A stretch of 64,000 nt of DNA from Streptomyces griseus (GCF_001715295.1 NZ_MDKB01000003.1:327954-391953); one strand, 5' to 3'; counted from the first letter of the stretch, positions 52,692 to 61,050 are shown. Numbers and translations are program-made. The notes: a model not told the origin generated them from the letters alone.

Positions 52692-53924
52692 CTACAGCGT
52701 GGCCGACTTCAGCGGGACGGAGGGGTCCGCCACCCGCTCCGGGTCCACGCGCGCCCCCGCCTCGACGAGCCGGCGCCCCTGGGCTAGGTCGCGCGGCCTG
52801 CTGACGGCCAGCAGCGCGACGAGGACCCCTCGCCGCAGCCAGCACACGGTCCAGGACGGCTCGGCGGGGTCACCCCGCCACACCAGGGCGTCGGCGCCGG
52901 CGTGGTGGCCCGCGTACTGCACGAAGCGGTCGAACTGCTCGGACCAGAAGTAGGGCACGGGATCGTACGTCCGGGGGCGGCCGTCCGCGAGGGCGGCCGC
53001 CACCGTCCGGGGTCCCTGGAGGGCGTTGTCCCAGTGGTGGACGAGCAGCCGCTCGCCGTAACGGGCCGAGGGGAAGGAGGCGCAGTCGCCCACCGCGTGG
53101 ACATCGGGGAGCGAGGTGCGCAGCGAGGCGTCGGCGAGGACCGAGCCGTCCGGGCCCAGGGCGATGCCGGAGCCGGCGAGCCAGCCGGTGGCGGGCCGCG
53201 CGCCGATACCGACGACCACCGCTCCGGCCGGGACGGCCCGGCCGTCCGTCAGGTGGACGGCGCCCGGTTCGACGCGGTCGACGCGGACGCCGGTGAGGAG
53301 TTCGGCCCCGCTCTCCGCGTACCAGGCGGCCATCGGCGCCGCGACCTCGGCGGGCAGGCTGCCCGCGAGGGGACGGTCGGCGGCTTCGACGACGGTGACG
53401 GCGCACCCCGCGGCGCGGGCGGCGGTGGTGAACTCGGCGCCGATCCAGCCCGCGCCCACGACCACGACGTCACGCTGCCGCTCCAGGACCGGCCGTAGCC
53501 GCGCGGCGTCGTCGAGGGTGCGCAGCAGATGGACGCCGGGTACCCCTTCCGTGCCCGGCAGGCCGACGGGTTCGGCGCCGGTGGCCAGGACCAGGGCGTC
53601 GTACGGCACGGGTCCGTACGGGGTGTCCAGTTCGTGTGCGGCGGCGCGCAGACCGGTCACGTCGAGCCCGAGGCGCAGGGTGATGTCCAGTGCCTCGAAG
53701 TCGATGTCGAAGGCGGAGTCCTCGGCCTTGCCGAGCAGGACCGCCTTGGACAACGGGGGGCGGTCGTAGGGCTGGTGGGGTTCGGCGCCGATGAGGGTGA
53801 CGGGGCCGGAGTACCCCTGCTCCCGCAGGGCCACGGCCGTCTGCACGCCCGCCATTCCCGCGCCCACCACCACGACGCCGTGGGGCGGCCGTTCCGCTGC
53901 CGTTTCCGGTCTCTGCTCGCTCAC
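52692..53924 (-). CDS. FAD/NAD(P)-dependent oxidoreductase, ferredoxin reductase type
   Basis: A 410-residue flavoprotein of the rubredoxin/ferredoxin reductase type. The FAD fold is VVVVGAGMAGVQTAVALREQGY near residues 17-38, followed by YDRPPLSKAVLLG. The NAD fold is VVVVGAGWIGAEFTTAARAAGCAVTVVEAADRPL near 155. VHAVGDCASFPS is the second FAD motif, and the C-terminal reductase domain follows (YFWSEQFDRFVQYAG). The electron acceptor is unknown. GTG start. No ferredoxin or P450 gene adjoins it. Confidence 0.93.
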   Translation of the reverse strand: MSEQRPETAAERPPHGVVVVGAGMAGVQTAVALREQGYSGPVTLIGAEPHQPYDRPPLSKAVLLGKAEDSAFDIDFEALDITLRLGLDVTGLRAAAHELDTPYGPVPYDALVLATGAEPVGLPGTEGVPGVHLLRTLDDAARLRPVLERQRDVVVVGAGWIGAEFTTAARAAGCAVTVVEAADRPLAGSLPAEVAAPMAAWYAESGAELLTGVRVDRVEPGAVHLTDGRAVPAGAVVVGIGARPATGWLAGSGIALGPDGSVLADASLRTSLPDVHAVGDCASFPSARYGERLLVHHWDNALQGPRTVAAALADGRPRTYDPVPYFWSEQFDRFVQYAGHHAGADALVWRGDPAEPSWTVCWLRRGVLVALLAVSRPRDLAQGRRLVEAGARVDPERVADPSVPLKSATL

Positions 53925-53952
53925 CCGCCCACCCTAATCTTCTGACGATCGC

Positions 53953-54294
53953 TCAGGGAGCGAGCTGCTCCACGACGCTCGTACCGCTGCCGTCCTGGGA
54001 CTCCCACTCCCACCGCTCGTCCAGCCGCACCCGGCCGTCGGGGAGCTCAGTGACGGCCGAGACGCAGTGGCCGCCGGAGGTCGTCCCGTCCTGCTTCAGC
54101 TGGACGTACCGGAAGTCGAGGGTGTCCGCCTCGCGGGTGCCGACGAGGTGGCCCCGGACGACGTCGCCACCCGTGTACTCGGCCCAGATCCGGCCGTCCC
54201 GTTCGTGGTACGTGAACCGGGTGCGGGTGCCGACCTGGCCGGGGGCCTGGTCGGCGACGGGCGAGAGGACGAGTCCGTCGAGTGAACGGGCCAC
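53953..54294 (-). CDS. small conserved beta-barrel-like protein
   Basis: A 113-residue protein with no signal or membrane segment. The pattern RDGRIWAEYTGGDVVRGHLVGTREADTLDFRYVQLKQDGTTSGGHCVSAVTELPDGRVRLDERWEWES matches a widespread small family that databases sometimes call 'N-acetylglutamate synthase'. I see no acetyl-CoA motif and regard that name as unsupported. A beta-strand-rich ligand-binding fold is likely. The GTG at 54294 has AGGGAGC upstream. It is divergent from the thiO riboswitch. Confidence 0.8.
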   Translation of the reverse strand: MARSLDGLVLSPVADQAPGQVGTRTRFTYHERDGRIWAEYTGGDVVRGHLVGTREADTLDFRYVQLKQDGTTSGGHCVSAVTELPDGRVRLDERWEWESQDGSGTSVVEQLAP

Positions 54295-54348
54295 GGTGGC
54301 TGCTCCCTTACTGGCCGTGGGCTGCGGGGTTAGGCTGGCTACCGTAGA

Positions 54349-54445
54349 ACACTCGCGGGAGCCCGGACGCACCGGGCTGAGAGGGAGGCTGACCGGCCTC
54401 CGACCGTACGAACCTGATCCGGGTCATGCCGGCGAAGGGAGGGGC
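54349..54445 (+). promoter_or_regulatory. TPP riboswitch of the thiO-thiS-thiG operon
   Basis: The two conserved blocks of the TPP aptamer are present: GGGCTGAGAGGGAGGC (CTGAGA at 54377-54382) and ACCTGATCCGGGTCATGCCGG (54412-54432) ending with CGAAGGGA. The P1 region reaches into GGAGGGG (54438-54444), about 10 nt before the thiO ATG, so TPP binding probably hides the ribosome binding site. TACCGT at 54340-54345 is a plausible -10. Confidence 0.95.
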
Positions 54446-54454
54446 TGGACGCCC

Positions 54455-55660
54455 ATGCGCATCTCCGGGAACCACTGCGACGTCCTGGTCGTCGGGGGCG
54501 GCATCATCGGTCTGGTGACCGCCTGGCGGACGGCCCAGCGGGGTCTGCGCACGGCACTGGCCGACCCCGATCCCGGCGGAGGGGCCGCCCAGGTCGCGGC
54601 GGGCATGCTCGCCGCCGTCACTGAACTCCACTACGGCGAGCAGACGCTGCTCGGCCTCAACCTGGCCTCGGCAAAACGCTATCCGGCGTTCGTCGCCGAG
54701 CTGGAGGAAGCGAGCGGACAGGGCGTCGGCTTCCGCGCCTGCGGCACCCTGTCCGTCGCGCTGGACGCGGACGACCGGGCCCAGCTACGGGAACTGCACG
54801 CCCTGCAGCAGCGGTCCGGCCTGGAGTCCGAGTGGCTCAGCGGCCGCGAGTGCCGCCGTCTGGAGCCGATGCTCGCCCCCGGCGTACGCGGCGGGCTGCG
54901 GGCCGACGGCGACCACCAGGTGGACCCCCGGCGGCTGGCCTCGGCGCTGGTCACCGCGTGCGAGCGGGCCGGGGTGGTGTTCCACCGGGCCTGGGTCCGG
55001 CGGCTGTCCGTCACGGGCGGCCGCGCGACCGGCGGGGTGCTCGCCGACGGGACGGAGGTCGGGGCCGGCCAGGTGGTCCTCGCGGCCGGGAGTCTCAGCG
55101 GGCGGCTCGAAGGGGTGCCCGGGACGGTGCCTGTGCCGGTCCGCCCGGTCAAGGGACAGGTGCTGCGGCTGACCGTGCCGTCGGCGTACGCCCCCTTCCT
55201 CAGCCGGACCGTGCGGGCCGTCGTACGCGGCAGCCACGTGTATCTCGTGCCGCGGGCCGACGGCGAGCTGGTCGTCGGCGCCACCAGCGAGGAACTGGGC
55301 TGGGACACCACGGTCACCGCGGGCGGCGTCTACGAACTGCTGCGCGACGCCCATGAACTGGTGCCCGGGATCACGGAACTCCCGCTGACGGAGACCCGCG
55401 CCGGACTGCGCCCCGCCTCCCCCGACAACGCCCCGCTGCTCGGCCCGACCGCACTGCCCGGCCTGCACCTCGCGACCGGCCACCACCGCAACGGGGTCCT
55501 GCTGACGCCCCTCACCGGTGACGTGATGGCCCAGGTGCTGAGCACCGGGGAGCTGCCGGAGGTGGCGCGCCCCTTCGCTCCGCACCGCTTCGACCGCTCC
55601 CCCGCGGCCCCCTCCCGCGTCGACGTCCGAACCCCCGCCTCCCAGGAGCAGCCCGCATGA
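54455..55660 (+). CDS. thiO: glycine oxidase ThiO
   Basis: A 401-residue flavoenzyme oxidising glycine to dehydroglycine (iminoacetate) for the thiazole ring of thiamine. The FAD fold is CDVLVVGGGIIGLVTAWRTAQRGLRTALAD near residues 8-37. The DAO-type C-terminus is TETRAGLRPASPDNAPLLGPT...LATGHHRNGVLLTPLTG. The ATG follows the riboswitch. Its stop overlaps the thiS ATG by 4 nt (ATGA). Confidence 0.95.
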   Translation: MRISGNHCDVLVVGGGIIGLVTAWRTAQRGLRTALADPDPGGGAAQVAAGMLAAVTELHYGEQTLLGLNLASAKRYPAFVAELEEASGQGVGFRACGTLSVALDADDRAQLRELHALQQRSGLESEWLSGRECRRLEPMLAPGVRGGLRADGDHQVDPRRLASALVTACERAGVVFHRAWVRRLSVTGGRATGGVLADGTEVGAGQVVLAAGSLSGRLEGVPGTVPVPVRPVKGQVLRLTVPSAYAPFLSRTVRAVVRGSHVYLVPRADGELVVGATSEELGWDTTVTAGGVYELLRDAHELVPGITELPLTETRAGLRPASPDNAPLLGPTALPGLHLATGHHRNGVLLTPLTGDVMAQVLSTGELPEVARPFAPHRFDRSPAAPSRVDVRTPASQEQPA

Positions 55661-55944
55661 CCGAGCCCTCCCCCGCCTCCGTACCAGCGTCCACCCCCGC
55701 GCCCTCCGCACCCGTGGCCCCGCCCGCTCCCGAGTCCGTGTCCGTGTCCGTGTCCGTCAACGGGGAGGCACGCGGCGTCCCGGCCGGTACCGCCCTGGAC
55801 TCCTTGATCGCGGGCCTGACCCGGGCGCCGTCCGGGGTCGCCGCTGCGGTCAACGAGAGTGTCGTCCCACGCGGCGAGTGGCCCGCCACCGTGCTCCACG
55901 ACGGCGACCGGGTCGAGGTCCTCACCGCGGTCCAGGGAGGCTGA
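55657..55944 (+). CDS. thiS: sulfur carrier protein ThiS
   Basis: A 95-residue ubiquitin-like sulfur carrier ending in the required Gly-Gly, which is activated as a thiocarboxylate for ThiG. Family ThiS is about 66 residues. The first 28 here are Pro/Ala/Ser-rich, followed by VSVSVSV coded by repeated GTGTCC hexamers. The true start might be one of those GTG codons (near 55738-55750), but the ATG has GGAG upstream and couples to thiO, so I keep it. Confidence 0.9.
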   Translation: MTEPSPASVPASTPAPSAPVAPPAPESVSVSVSVNGEARGVPAGTALDSLIAGLTRAPSGVAAAVNESVVPRGEWPATVLHDGDRVEVLTAVQGG

Positions 55945-55946
55945 CG

Positions 55947-56741
55947 GTGTCCGACGACCTGTTCACCCTCGGTTCCGTCGCGTTCTCGTCCCGGCTGATC
56001 ATGGGGACGGGTGGTGCCCCCGGTCTGGAGGTGCTGGAACGCTCCCTGATCGCGTCGGGCACCGAGCTGACCACCGTCGCCATGCGCCGGCTCGACCCGA
56101 CGGTCCAGGGCTCCGTGCTCTCCGTCCTGGAGCGGCTCTCCATCAGGGTCCTGCCGAACACCGCCGGCTGTTTCACCGCGGGTGAGGCGGTGCTGACCGC
56201 CCGGCTGGCCCGGGAGGCGCTCGGGACGGACTGGATCAAGCTGGAGGTCGTGGCCGACGAGCGGACCCTGCTGCCCGATCCGATCGAGTTGCTGGACGCC
56301 GCCGAGACCCTGGTCGACGACGGCTTCACCGTCCTCCCGTACACGAACGACGACCCGGTCCTGGCCGCGAAGCTGCAGGACGTGGGCTGCGCGGCGATCA
56401 TGCCGCTCGGCGCGCCCATCGGTTCCGGCCTGGGCATCCGCAACCCCCACAACTTCCAGCTGATCGTCGAGCGGGCCGAGGTCCCGGTGATCCTGGACGC
56501 GGGCGCGGGGACCGCCTCGGACGCGGCTCTGGCGATGGAGCTGGGGTGCGCGGCCGTGATGCTGGCCTCGGCCGTGACCCGCGCCCAGAAGCCGGAGCTC
56601 ATGGCCGCGGCGATGCGGCACGCCGTGGAGGGCGGGCGCCTGGCCCACCGGGCCGGCCGCATCCCCCGCCGTCACTTCGCCGAGGCCTCCTCGCCCGGGG
56701 AGGGCCGGGCGGCACTGGATCCGGAGCGCCCGGCCTTCTGA
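55947..56741 (+). CDS. thiG: thiazole synthase ThiG
   Basis: A 264-residue TIM-barrel enzyme forming the thiazole phosphate from DXP, dehydroglycine and ThiS thiocarboxylate. SRLIMGTGGAPGLEVLERSL is the family start, the Schiff-base Lys is in DWIKLEVVADERTLLPDP, and the phosphate site is DAGAGTASDAALAMELGCAAVMLASA. The GTG at 55947 has GGGAGG upstream and begins 2 nt after the thiS stop. Confidence 0.97.
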   Translation: MSDDLFTLGSVAFSSRLIMGTGGAPGLEVLERSLIASGTELTTVAMRRLDPTVQGSVLSVLERLSIRVLPNTAGCFTAGEAVLTARLAREALGTDWIKLEVVADERTLLPDPIELLDAAETLVDDGFTVLPYTNDDPVLAAKLQDVGCAAIMPLGAPIGSGLGIRNPHNFQLIVERAEVPVILDAGAGTASDAALAMELGCAAVMLASAVTRAQKPELMAAAMRHAVEGGRLAHRAGRIPRRHFAEASSPGEGRAALDPERPAF

Positions 56742-56828
56742 GAGCGCGCGTCCGCCGGCGGGCGCGGGGCGGGCACCCGTGTTCCCGGTCACAGCACGCA
56801 ACCGTCCCTGTCACGGAACGGCTCCGGA

Positions 56829-56854
56829 ACGGCCCCGGTCTCCCCCGGGGCCGT
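56829..56854 (+). terminator. terminator after thiG
   Basis: Perfect 10-bp arms ACGGCCCCGG / CCGGGGCCGT with a 6-nt loop, between thiG and the kinase gene. Confidence 0.7.
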
Positions 56855-56888
56855 CCGGGGTGTCCGTGGCGACTCGTAGACTCGCCCC

Positions 56889-58811
56889 GTGGACACGACC
56901 CTTCAGGACCCGCTCGTCGGGCAGCTGCTCGACGGCCGCTATCGCATCGACGCGCGCATCGCCGTCGGCGGTATGGCCACGGTCTACCGGGCCGTGGACA
57001 CCCGGCTCGACCGGGTGCTCGCCCTCAAGGTGATGCATCCGGCGCTGGCGACCGACACCGCGTTCGTCGAGCGCTTCATCCGTGAGGCCAAGTCCGTCGC
57101 CCGGCTCGCGCACCCCAACGTGGTGGCCGTCTTCGACCAGGGTGCCGAGGGCGACTACGTCTACCTCGCGATGGAGTACGTCGCGGGGTGCACCCTGCGC
57201 GACGTGCTGCGCGAGCGCGGCGCGCTGCAGCCCCGGGCCGCGCTGGACATCCTCGAACCCGTCCTGGCCGCGCTGGGCGCGGCGCACCGCGCGGGCTTCG
57301 TGCACCGCGACATGAAGCCGGAGAACGTCCTCATCGGGGACGACGGCCGTGTGAAGGTGGCCGACTTCGGGCTGGTCCGGGCGGTGGGCACGGTCACGGA
57401 CACCACGGGTTCCCTGCTGGGCACCGTGTCCTATCTCGCACCGGAGCAGATCGAGCACGGCACCGCCGACACCCGCGCCGACGTCTACGCCTGCGGGGTC
57501 GTGCTGTACGAGATGCTGACGGGTGGCAAGCCGCACACCGGGGACACCGCCGCCCAGGTCATCTACCAGCACCTCAACGAGGACGTACCGGCGCCGTCCC
57601 GTGCGGTACCCGGGCTGGCGGCGGGGCTGGACGAACTGGTGGCCACGGCCATGGCCCGCGATCCCGACGTACGGCCGCGTGACGCGGTGGCCCTGCTCGC
57701 CTGCTCCCGGGTGGCCAGGGAGGCCCTCACCGAGGAACAGCTGGACGCGATGCCCCCGCTGGCCGTCACCGAGGTGCGCGACACGGCCGAGGACCGCACG
57801 AGCGTCATCCCCCGGGTGCTCCCGCCGGACCAGGGGACCGCGCACCACACCAGCCGTCTGGAGATGCCCCCGCCGCCGCCGCCGGGGAGGGTGCGGGGCG
57901 GCCGCGGCCCCTTCGTGGCGGTCCCGCGGCGCGGGCTGCTCGCCGCCCTCGTCGGCCTGCTGCTGGTGCTGGGAACCGGCACCGGCGTCTGGTACATCAA
58001 CTCGGGGCAGTTCACCCACGTCCCCTCGCTCCTCGGCCAGACCCAGAAGGCCGCCGAGAAGAGGCTCTCCGAGGCCGGCCTCGACGTGAAGGGGGTCGGC
58101 CACGCCTACAGCGACACCGTGGAGCGCGGCACGGTGATCAGCAGCGATCCTGCCTCGGGCGAGCGGATCCGGGGCAACGACGCGGTGAAGCTGGTGATCT
58201 CACGGGGTCCTGAGATCGTCAAGATCCCGGACGTGGAGGGCCTCTCGCTCCCCGACGCGCGGCGCGAACTGAAGAGCGCGGGCCTCGAGCAGGGGATGGT
58301 GACCCGCGAGTTCAGCGAGGAGACGGCACGCGGCGAGGTGGTCCGCACCGATCCCGCCGTCGGCACCGAGCGCCACGCGGGCTCCGCGATCGCCCTCGTC
58401 ATCAGCAAGGGCAGCCCGGTGGACGTCCCCGACGTCACGGGCCTCAGTGTGACGGATGCCACCGACGCTCTGGCCGAGGCGGGCCTGAAGGCGAAGGTGC
58501 TGCCGGACCGCGTGCACTCCGCCGTGGCCGCGGGCGACGTCGCCCGGCAGGCACCCGCGAAGGGCCAGGAGGCCGCGGAGGGCGACGCCGTCGAGCTGAC
58601 GGTGTCCGAGGGACCGCGCATGATCGAGGTCCCGGACGTCACCGGGAAGAACGTCGACGTGGCCCGGAGCACACTGGAGGAAGCGGGTTTCGAGGTCAAG
58701 GTCGACCGTCCGTTCCTCTCCTTCGGCGACACGGTCGCGAGTCAGTCGGTCGACGGCGGCGAGAAGGCCGCCGAGGGTTCCGAGATCACCATCAGGACGA
58801 AGGGGCTCTGA
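56889..58811 (+). CDS. PASTA-domain Ser/Thr protein kinase
   Basis: A 640-residue transmembrane kinase of the PknB/PkaF type. The kinase domain covers residues about 15-275: glycine loop IAVGGMATVYRA, VAIK-type LALKV, HRDMKPENVL, DFG and APEQ. A proline-rich juxtamembrane stretch leads to one helix (LLAALVGLLLVLGTGTGVWYI, about 355-375). Four extracellular PASTA repeats follow, known to sense muropeptides or lipid II. GTG start: TAGACT ends 6 nt before it with no ribosome binding site, so a leaderless mRNA is likely. Confidence 0.95.
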   Translation: MDTTLQDPLVGQLLDGRYRIDARIAVGGMATVYRAVDTRLDRVLALKVMHPALATDTAFVERFIREAKSVARLAHPNVVAVFDQGAEGDYVYLAMEYVAGCTLRDVLRERGALQPRAALDILEPVLAALGAAHRAGFVHRDMKPENVLIGDDGRVKVADFGLVRAVGTVTDTTGSLLGTVSYLAPEQIEHGTADTRADVYACGVVLYEMLTGGKPHTGDTAAQVIYQHLNEDVPAPSRAVPGLAAGLDELVATAMARDPDVRPRDAVALLACSRVAREALTEEQLDAMPPLAVTEVRDTAEDRTSVIPRVLPPDQGTAHHTSRLEMPPPPPPGRVRGGRGPFVAVPRRGLLAALVGLLLVLGTGTGVWYINSGQFTHVPSLLGQTQKAAEKRLSEAGLDVKGVGHAYSDTVERGTVISSDPASGERIRGNDAVKLVISRGPEIVKIPDVEGLSLPDARRELKSAGLEQGMVTREFSEETARGEVVRTDPAVGTERHAGSAIALVISKGSPVDVPDVTGLSVTDATDALAEAGLKAKVLPDRVHSAVAAGDVARQAPAKGQEAAEGDAVELTVSEGPRMIEVPDVTGKNVDVARSTLEEAGFEVKVDRPFLSFGDTVASQSVDGGEKAAEGSEITIRTKGL

Positions 58812-58855
58812 GGCCGCGGACGGCGGCCCGGGCCCGCGGAGGACCGGTCACACAC

Positions 58856-59719
58856 ATGCGCAACCCGGTAGGCGGTCACGTCCCCGTGGCCGGAGGACTC
58901 GCCAAGGTCGGCCTCGGCTACGCCCGGGAGCTGGCTGCGGAGGCCGTCCAGGTCTTCGTCGCCAATCCACGCGGCTGGGCCACCCCGCCCGGCAACCCCG
59001 CGCAGGACGAGCTGTTCCGTTCGGAGTGCGCGGCCCGGTCCGTACCCGCGTACGTCCACGCCCCGTACCTGATCAACTTCGGCTCGCACACCGAGGCCAC
59101 CGTCGAGAGGTCCGTCGAGTCGCTCCGCCACTCGCTGCGCCGGGCCAGGGAGATCGGCGCCCTGGGGGTGGTGGTGCACACCGGTTCGGCGACGGGCGGG
59201 CGCCCGCGGTCCGAGGCCCTCGCTCAGGTCCGTACGCATCTGAGGCCGCTGCTCGACGAGCTGACCCACGACGACGACCCGTTCCTGCTGCTGGAGTCGA
59301 CCGCCGGCCAGGGCTTCTCCCTGTGCTCGCGGACCTGGGACTTCGGCCCGTACTTCGAGGCCCTGGACTCCCATCCCCGGCTGGGCGTCTGCCTGGACAC
59401 CTGCCACATCCACGCGGCGGGGCACGACCTGGCCGGCCCCGCCGGTATGCGGCAGACGCTGGATCTGCTGGTGGGGACCGTCGGTGAGGGCCGGCTGAAG
59501 CTGATCCACGCCAACGACTCCAAGGAGGGGGTGGGGGCGCACAAGGACCGGCACGAGAACATCGGCGCCGGGCACATCGGTGCAGAGCCGTTCCGTGAGC
59601 TGTTCTCGCACCCTGCCACGGACGGGGTGCCCCTGATCATCGAGACGCCCGGCGGCACGCAGGGGCACGCGGCGGACGTGGCACGGCTGAAGGAACTCCG
59701 AGGCCCCGTCACCGGTTGA
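58856..59719 (+). CDS. deoxyribonuclease IV (AP endonuclease family 2)
   Basis: A 287-residue Nfo-type endonuclease cutting DNA at abasic sites. It is a TIM barrel with a trinuclear zinc site. The family motifs are visible: GGHVPVAGGL, YVHAPYLINFGS, VVHTGS, LLLESTAGQG, LGVCLDTCHIHAAGHDL, LIHANDSK and HENIGAGHIG. ATG start, 44 bp after the kinase stop. It is complete; the neighbouring gene is controlled separately by a metal-type site. Confidence 0.94.
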   Translation: MRNPVGGHVPVAGGLAKVGLGYARELAAEAVQVFVANPRGWATPPGNPAQDELFRSECAARSVPAYVHAPYLINFGSHTEATVERSVESLRHSLRRAREIGALGVVVHTGSATGGRPRSEALAQVRTHLRPLLDELTHDDDPFLLLESTAGQGFSLCSRTWDFGPYFEALDSHPRLGVCLDTCHIHAAGHDLAGPAGMRQTLDLLVGTVGEGRLKLIHANDSKEGVGAHKDRHENIGAGHIGAEPFRELFSHPATDGVPLIIETPGGTQGHAADVARLKELRGPVTG

Positions 59720-59734
59720 AAAGCATGGGCGGGA

Positions 59735-59751
59735 ATACCCCCTAGGGGTAT
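59735..59751. promoter_or_regulatory. CsoR-type copper operator
   Basis: ATACCCCCTAGGGGTAT is a palindrome with arms ATACCCC/GGGGTAT, the shape of sites bound by the copper repressor CsoR. It lies 50 bp before the DUF4396 gene. A TTGAAA at 59716-59721 could be its -35. No csoR gene is in the window. Confidence 0.8.
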
Positions 59752-59778
59752 GCGGTTCCTGGTGTCGTCAGGAACCGC
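59752..59778 (+). promoter_or_regulatory. hairpin in the DUF4396 leader
   Basis: Perfect 10-bp arms GCGGTTCCTG / CAGGAACCGC with a 7-nt loop, directly after the CsoR-type site. It ends 23 nt before the ATG. It may stabilise or regulate the leader RNA; role unknown. Confidence 0.55.
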
Positions 59779-59801
59779 TGTCCAGCTTCCGGGGGCTTCT
59801 C

Positions 59802-60311
59802 ATGCAGCACGACGCACACACGCACCACGCACACGCCGAGCACGCACACGCCGGCCACCACCGCACCGCCGGCCCGGCGAGCTGGTCCATGGCGGCCCGT
59901 GCCACCCTGCACTGCCTCACGGGCTGCGCGATCGGCGAGGTGCTCGGCATGGTGGCAGGCACGGCACTGGGGTGGGGGAACACGGGGACGATGGCCCTGG
60001 CGATCATCCTGGCGTTCCTCTTCGGCTACGCACTGACGCTGCGCGGGCTCGTCCGGGCCGGTGTCGGTCTCCGCAGCGCCGTCCGCGTCGCCCTCGCCGC
60101 CGACACCCTGTCCATCGCCGTGATGGAACTGATCGACAACGGCGTGATCGCGCTGTGGCCGGGAGCCATGGACGCCCACCTCCGGGACGTGACGTTCTGG
60201 GCGGTACTGGCCCTCGCACTGGCGGCGGCCTTCGTGTTCACGACCCCGGTCAACAAGTGGATGATCGGCCGCAGCAAGGGCCACGCCGTGGTGCACCGGT
60301 ACCACCACTGA
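59802..60311 (+). CDS. DUF4396 membrane protein with His-rich N-terminus
   Basis: A 169-residue DUF4396 protein. Its first 20 residues contain eight His in HxH/HH patterns (MQHDAHTHHAHAEHAHAGHH), a likely metal-binding tail. Four hydrophobic segments follow, the first with Cys in LHCLTGCAIGEVLGMVAG. It ends KGHAVVHRYHH. The CsoR-type operator upstream suggests that it is induced by copper and handles Cu(I) at the membrane. Biochemical function is not established. The ATG has only a weak ribosome binding site (GGGGGCTTCTC). Confidence 0.88.
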   Translation: MQHDAHTHHAHAEHAHAGHHRTAGPASWSMAARATLHCLTGCAIGEVLGMVAGTALGWGNTGTMALAIILAFLFGYALTLRGLVRAGVGLRSAVRVALAADTLSIAVMELIDNGVIALWPGAMDAHLRDVTFWAVLALALAAAFVFTTPVNKWMIGRSKGHAVVHRYHH

Positions 60312-60333
60312 CCAGCACACTCACCGTACGGGT

Positions 60334-60966
60334 TCAGAGCTCGGGGCCGTCCCCGGGCTCTTCCTGGTAGGAATAGCGCTGCTCGCTCCACGGGTCACCG
60401 ATGTTGTGATAGCCGCGCTCCTCCCAGAACCCGCGGCGGTCGGCCGTCATGTACTCGATGCCCCGGACCCATTTGGGGCCTTTCCAGGCGTACAGATGGG
60501 GCACGACGAGTCGCAGGGGGAAACCGTGTTCCGCGGTGAGTAGTTCACCGTCCTTGTGGGTGGCGAACAGGGTCCGCTCCGACGCGAAGTCGGCCAGCCG
60601 CAGGTTCGCGCTGAATCCGTATTCGGCCCAGACCATGACGTGGGTGACCTGAGGGGCGGGAGGTGCGAGTTCCACGACCTCGCGGGCCAGGATCCCGCCC
60701 CATTCGGCGCCCAGCATGCTGAATTTGGTCACGCAGTGGAGGTCGGCGACGACCGAGGAGAACGGCAGCGCCGTGAATTCCTGATGGGTCCAGCAGTGCT
60801 TCCCGCCGTCGGCCGTCGCACCGAAGACGCGGAACTCCCACCGGTCGGGCTTGAACTTCGGCACGGGACCGTAGTGGGTGACCGGCCAGCCGCGCTGCAG
60901 GCGCTGCCCCGGCGGTAGCCCGGACTGCTCTGCTGTGCCGCGTTCCCGGCTTTCCGGCTGACCCAT
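60334..60966 (-). CDS. sulfite-oxidase-like molybdopterin protein
   Basis: A 210-residue protein of the sulfite oxidase/YedY (MsrP) superfamily. The Cys that would ligate molybdenum is in FSSVVADLHCVTKFSMLGAEWGG near residue 78. YKGPKWVRGIEY-type sequence (WKGPKWVRGIEYMTADRRGFWEERGYHNIGDPW) is the family end. There is no signal peptide or Tat motif and no heme-bearing partner gene (MsrQ) next to it, so it looks like a cytoplasmic orphan. It converges with the DUF4396 gene. Confidence 0.88.
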   Translation of the reverse strand: MGQPESRERGTAEQSGLPPGQRLQRGWPVTHYGPVPKFKPDRWEFRVFGATADGGKHCWTHQEFTALPFSSVVADLHCVTKFSMLGAEWGGILAREVVELAPPAPQVTHVMVWAEYGFSANLRLADFASERTLFATHKDGELLTAEHGFPLRLVVPHLYAWKGPKWVRGIEYMTADRRGFWEERGYHNIGDPWSEQRYSYQEEPGDGPEL

Positions 60967-61032
60967 GCCTCCATGGTGACAGACAGCCAGGGGTGGTCAT
61001 GACCAGGGGACGAGACGATTCGGGCAACTCAT

Positions 61033-61050
61033 AGTAAGCATGTACTTACT
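61033..61050. promoter_or_regulatory. inverted repeat between sulfite-oxidase-like and bfr genes
   Basis: AGTAAGCATGTACTTACT has perfect 6-bp arms AGTAAG/CTTACT. It lies 66 bp before the sulfite-oxidase-like start and 72 bp before the bfr start, in an AT-rich island, so it could control either divergent gene. Regulator unknown. Confidence 0.6.
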
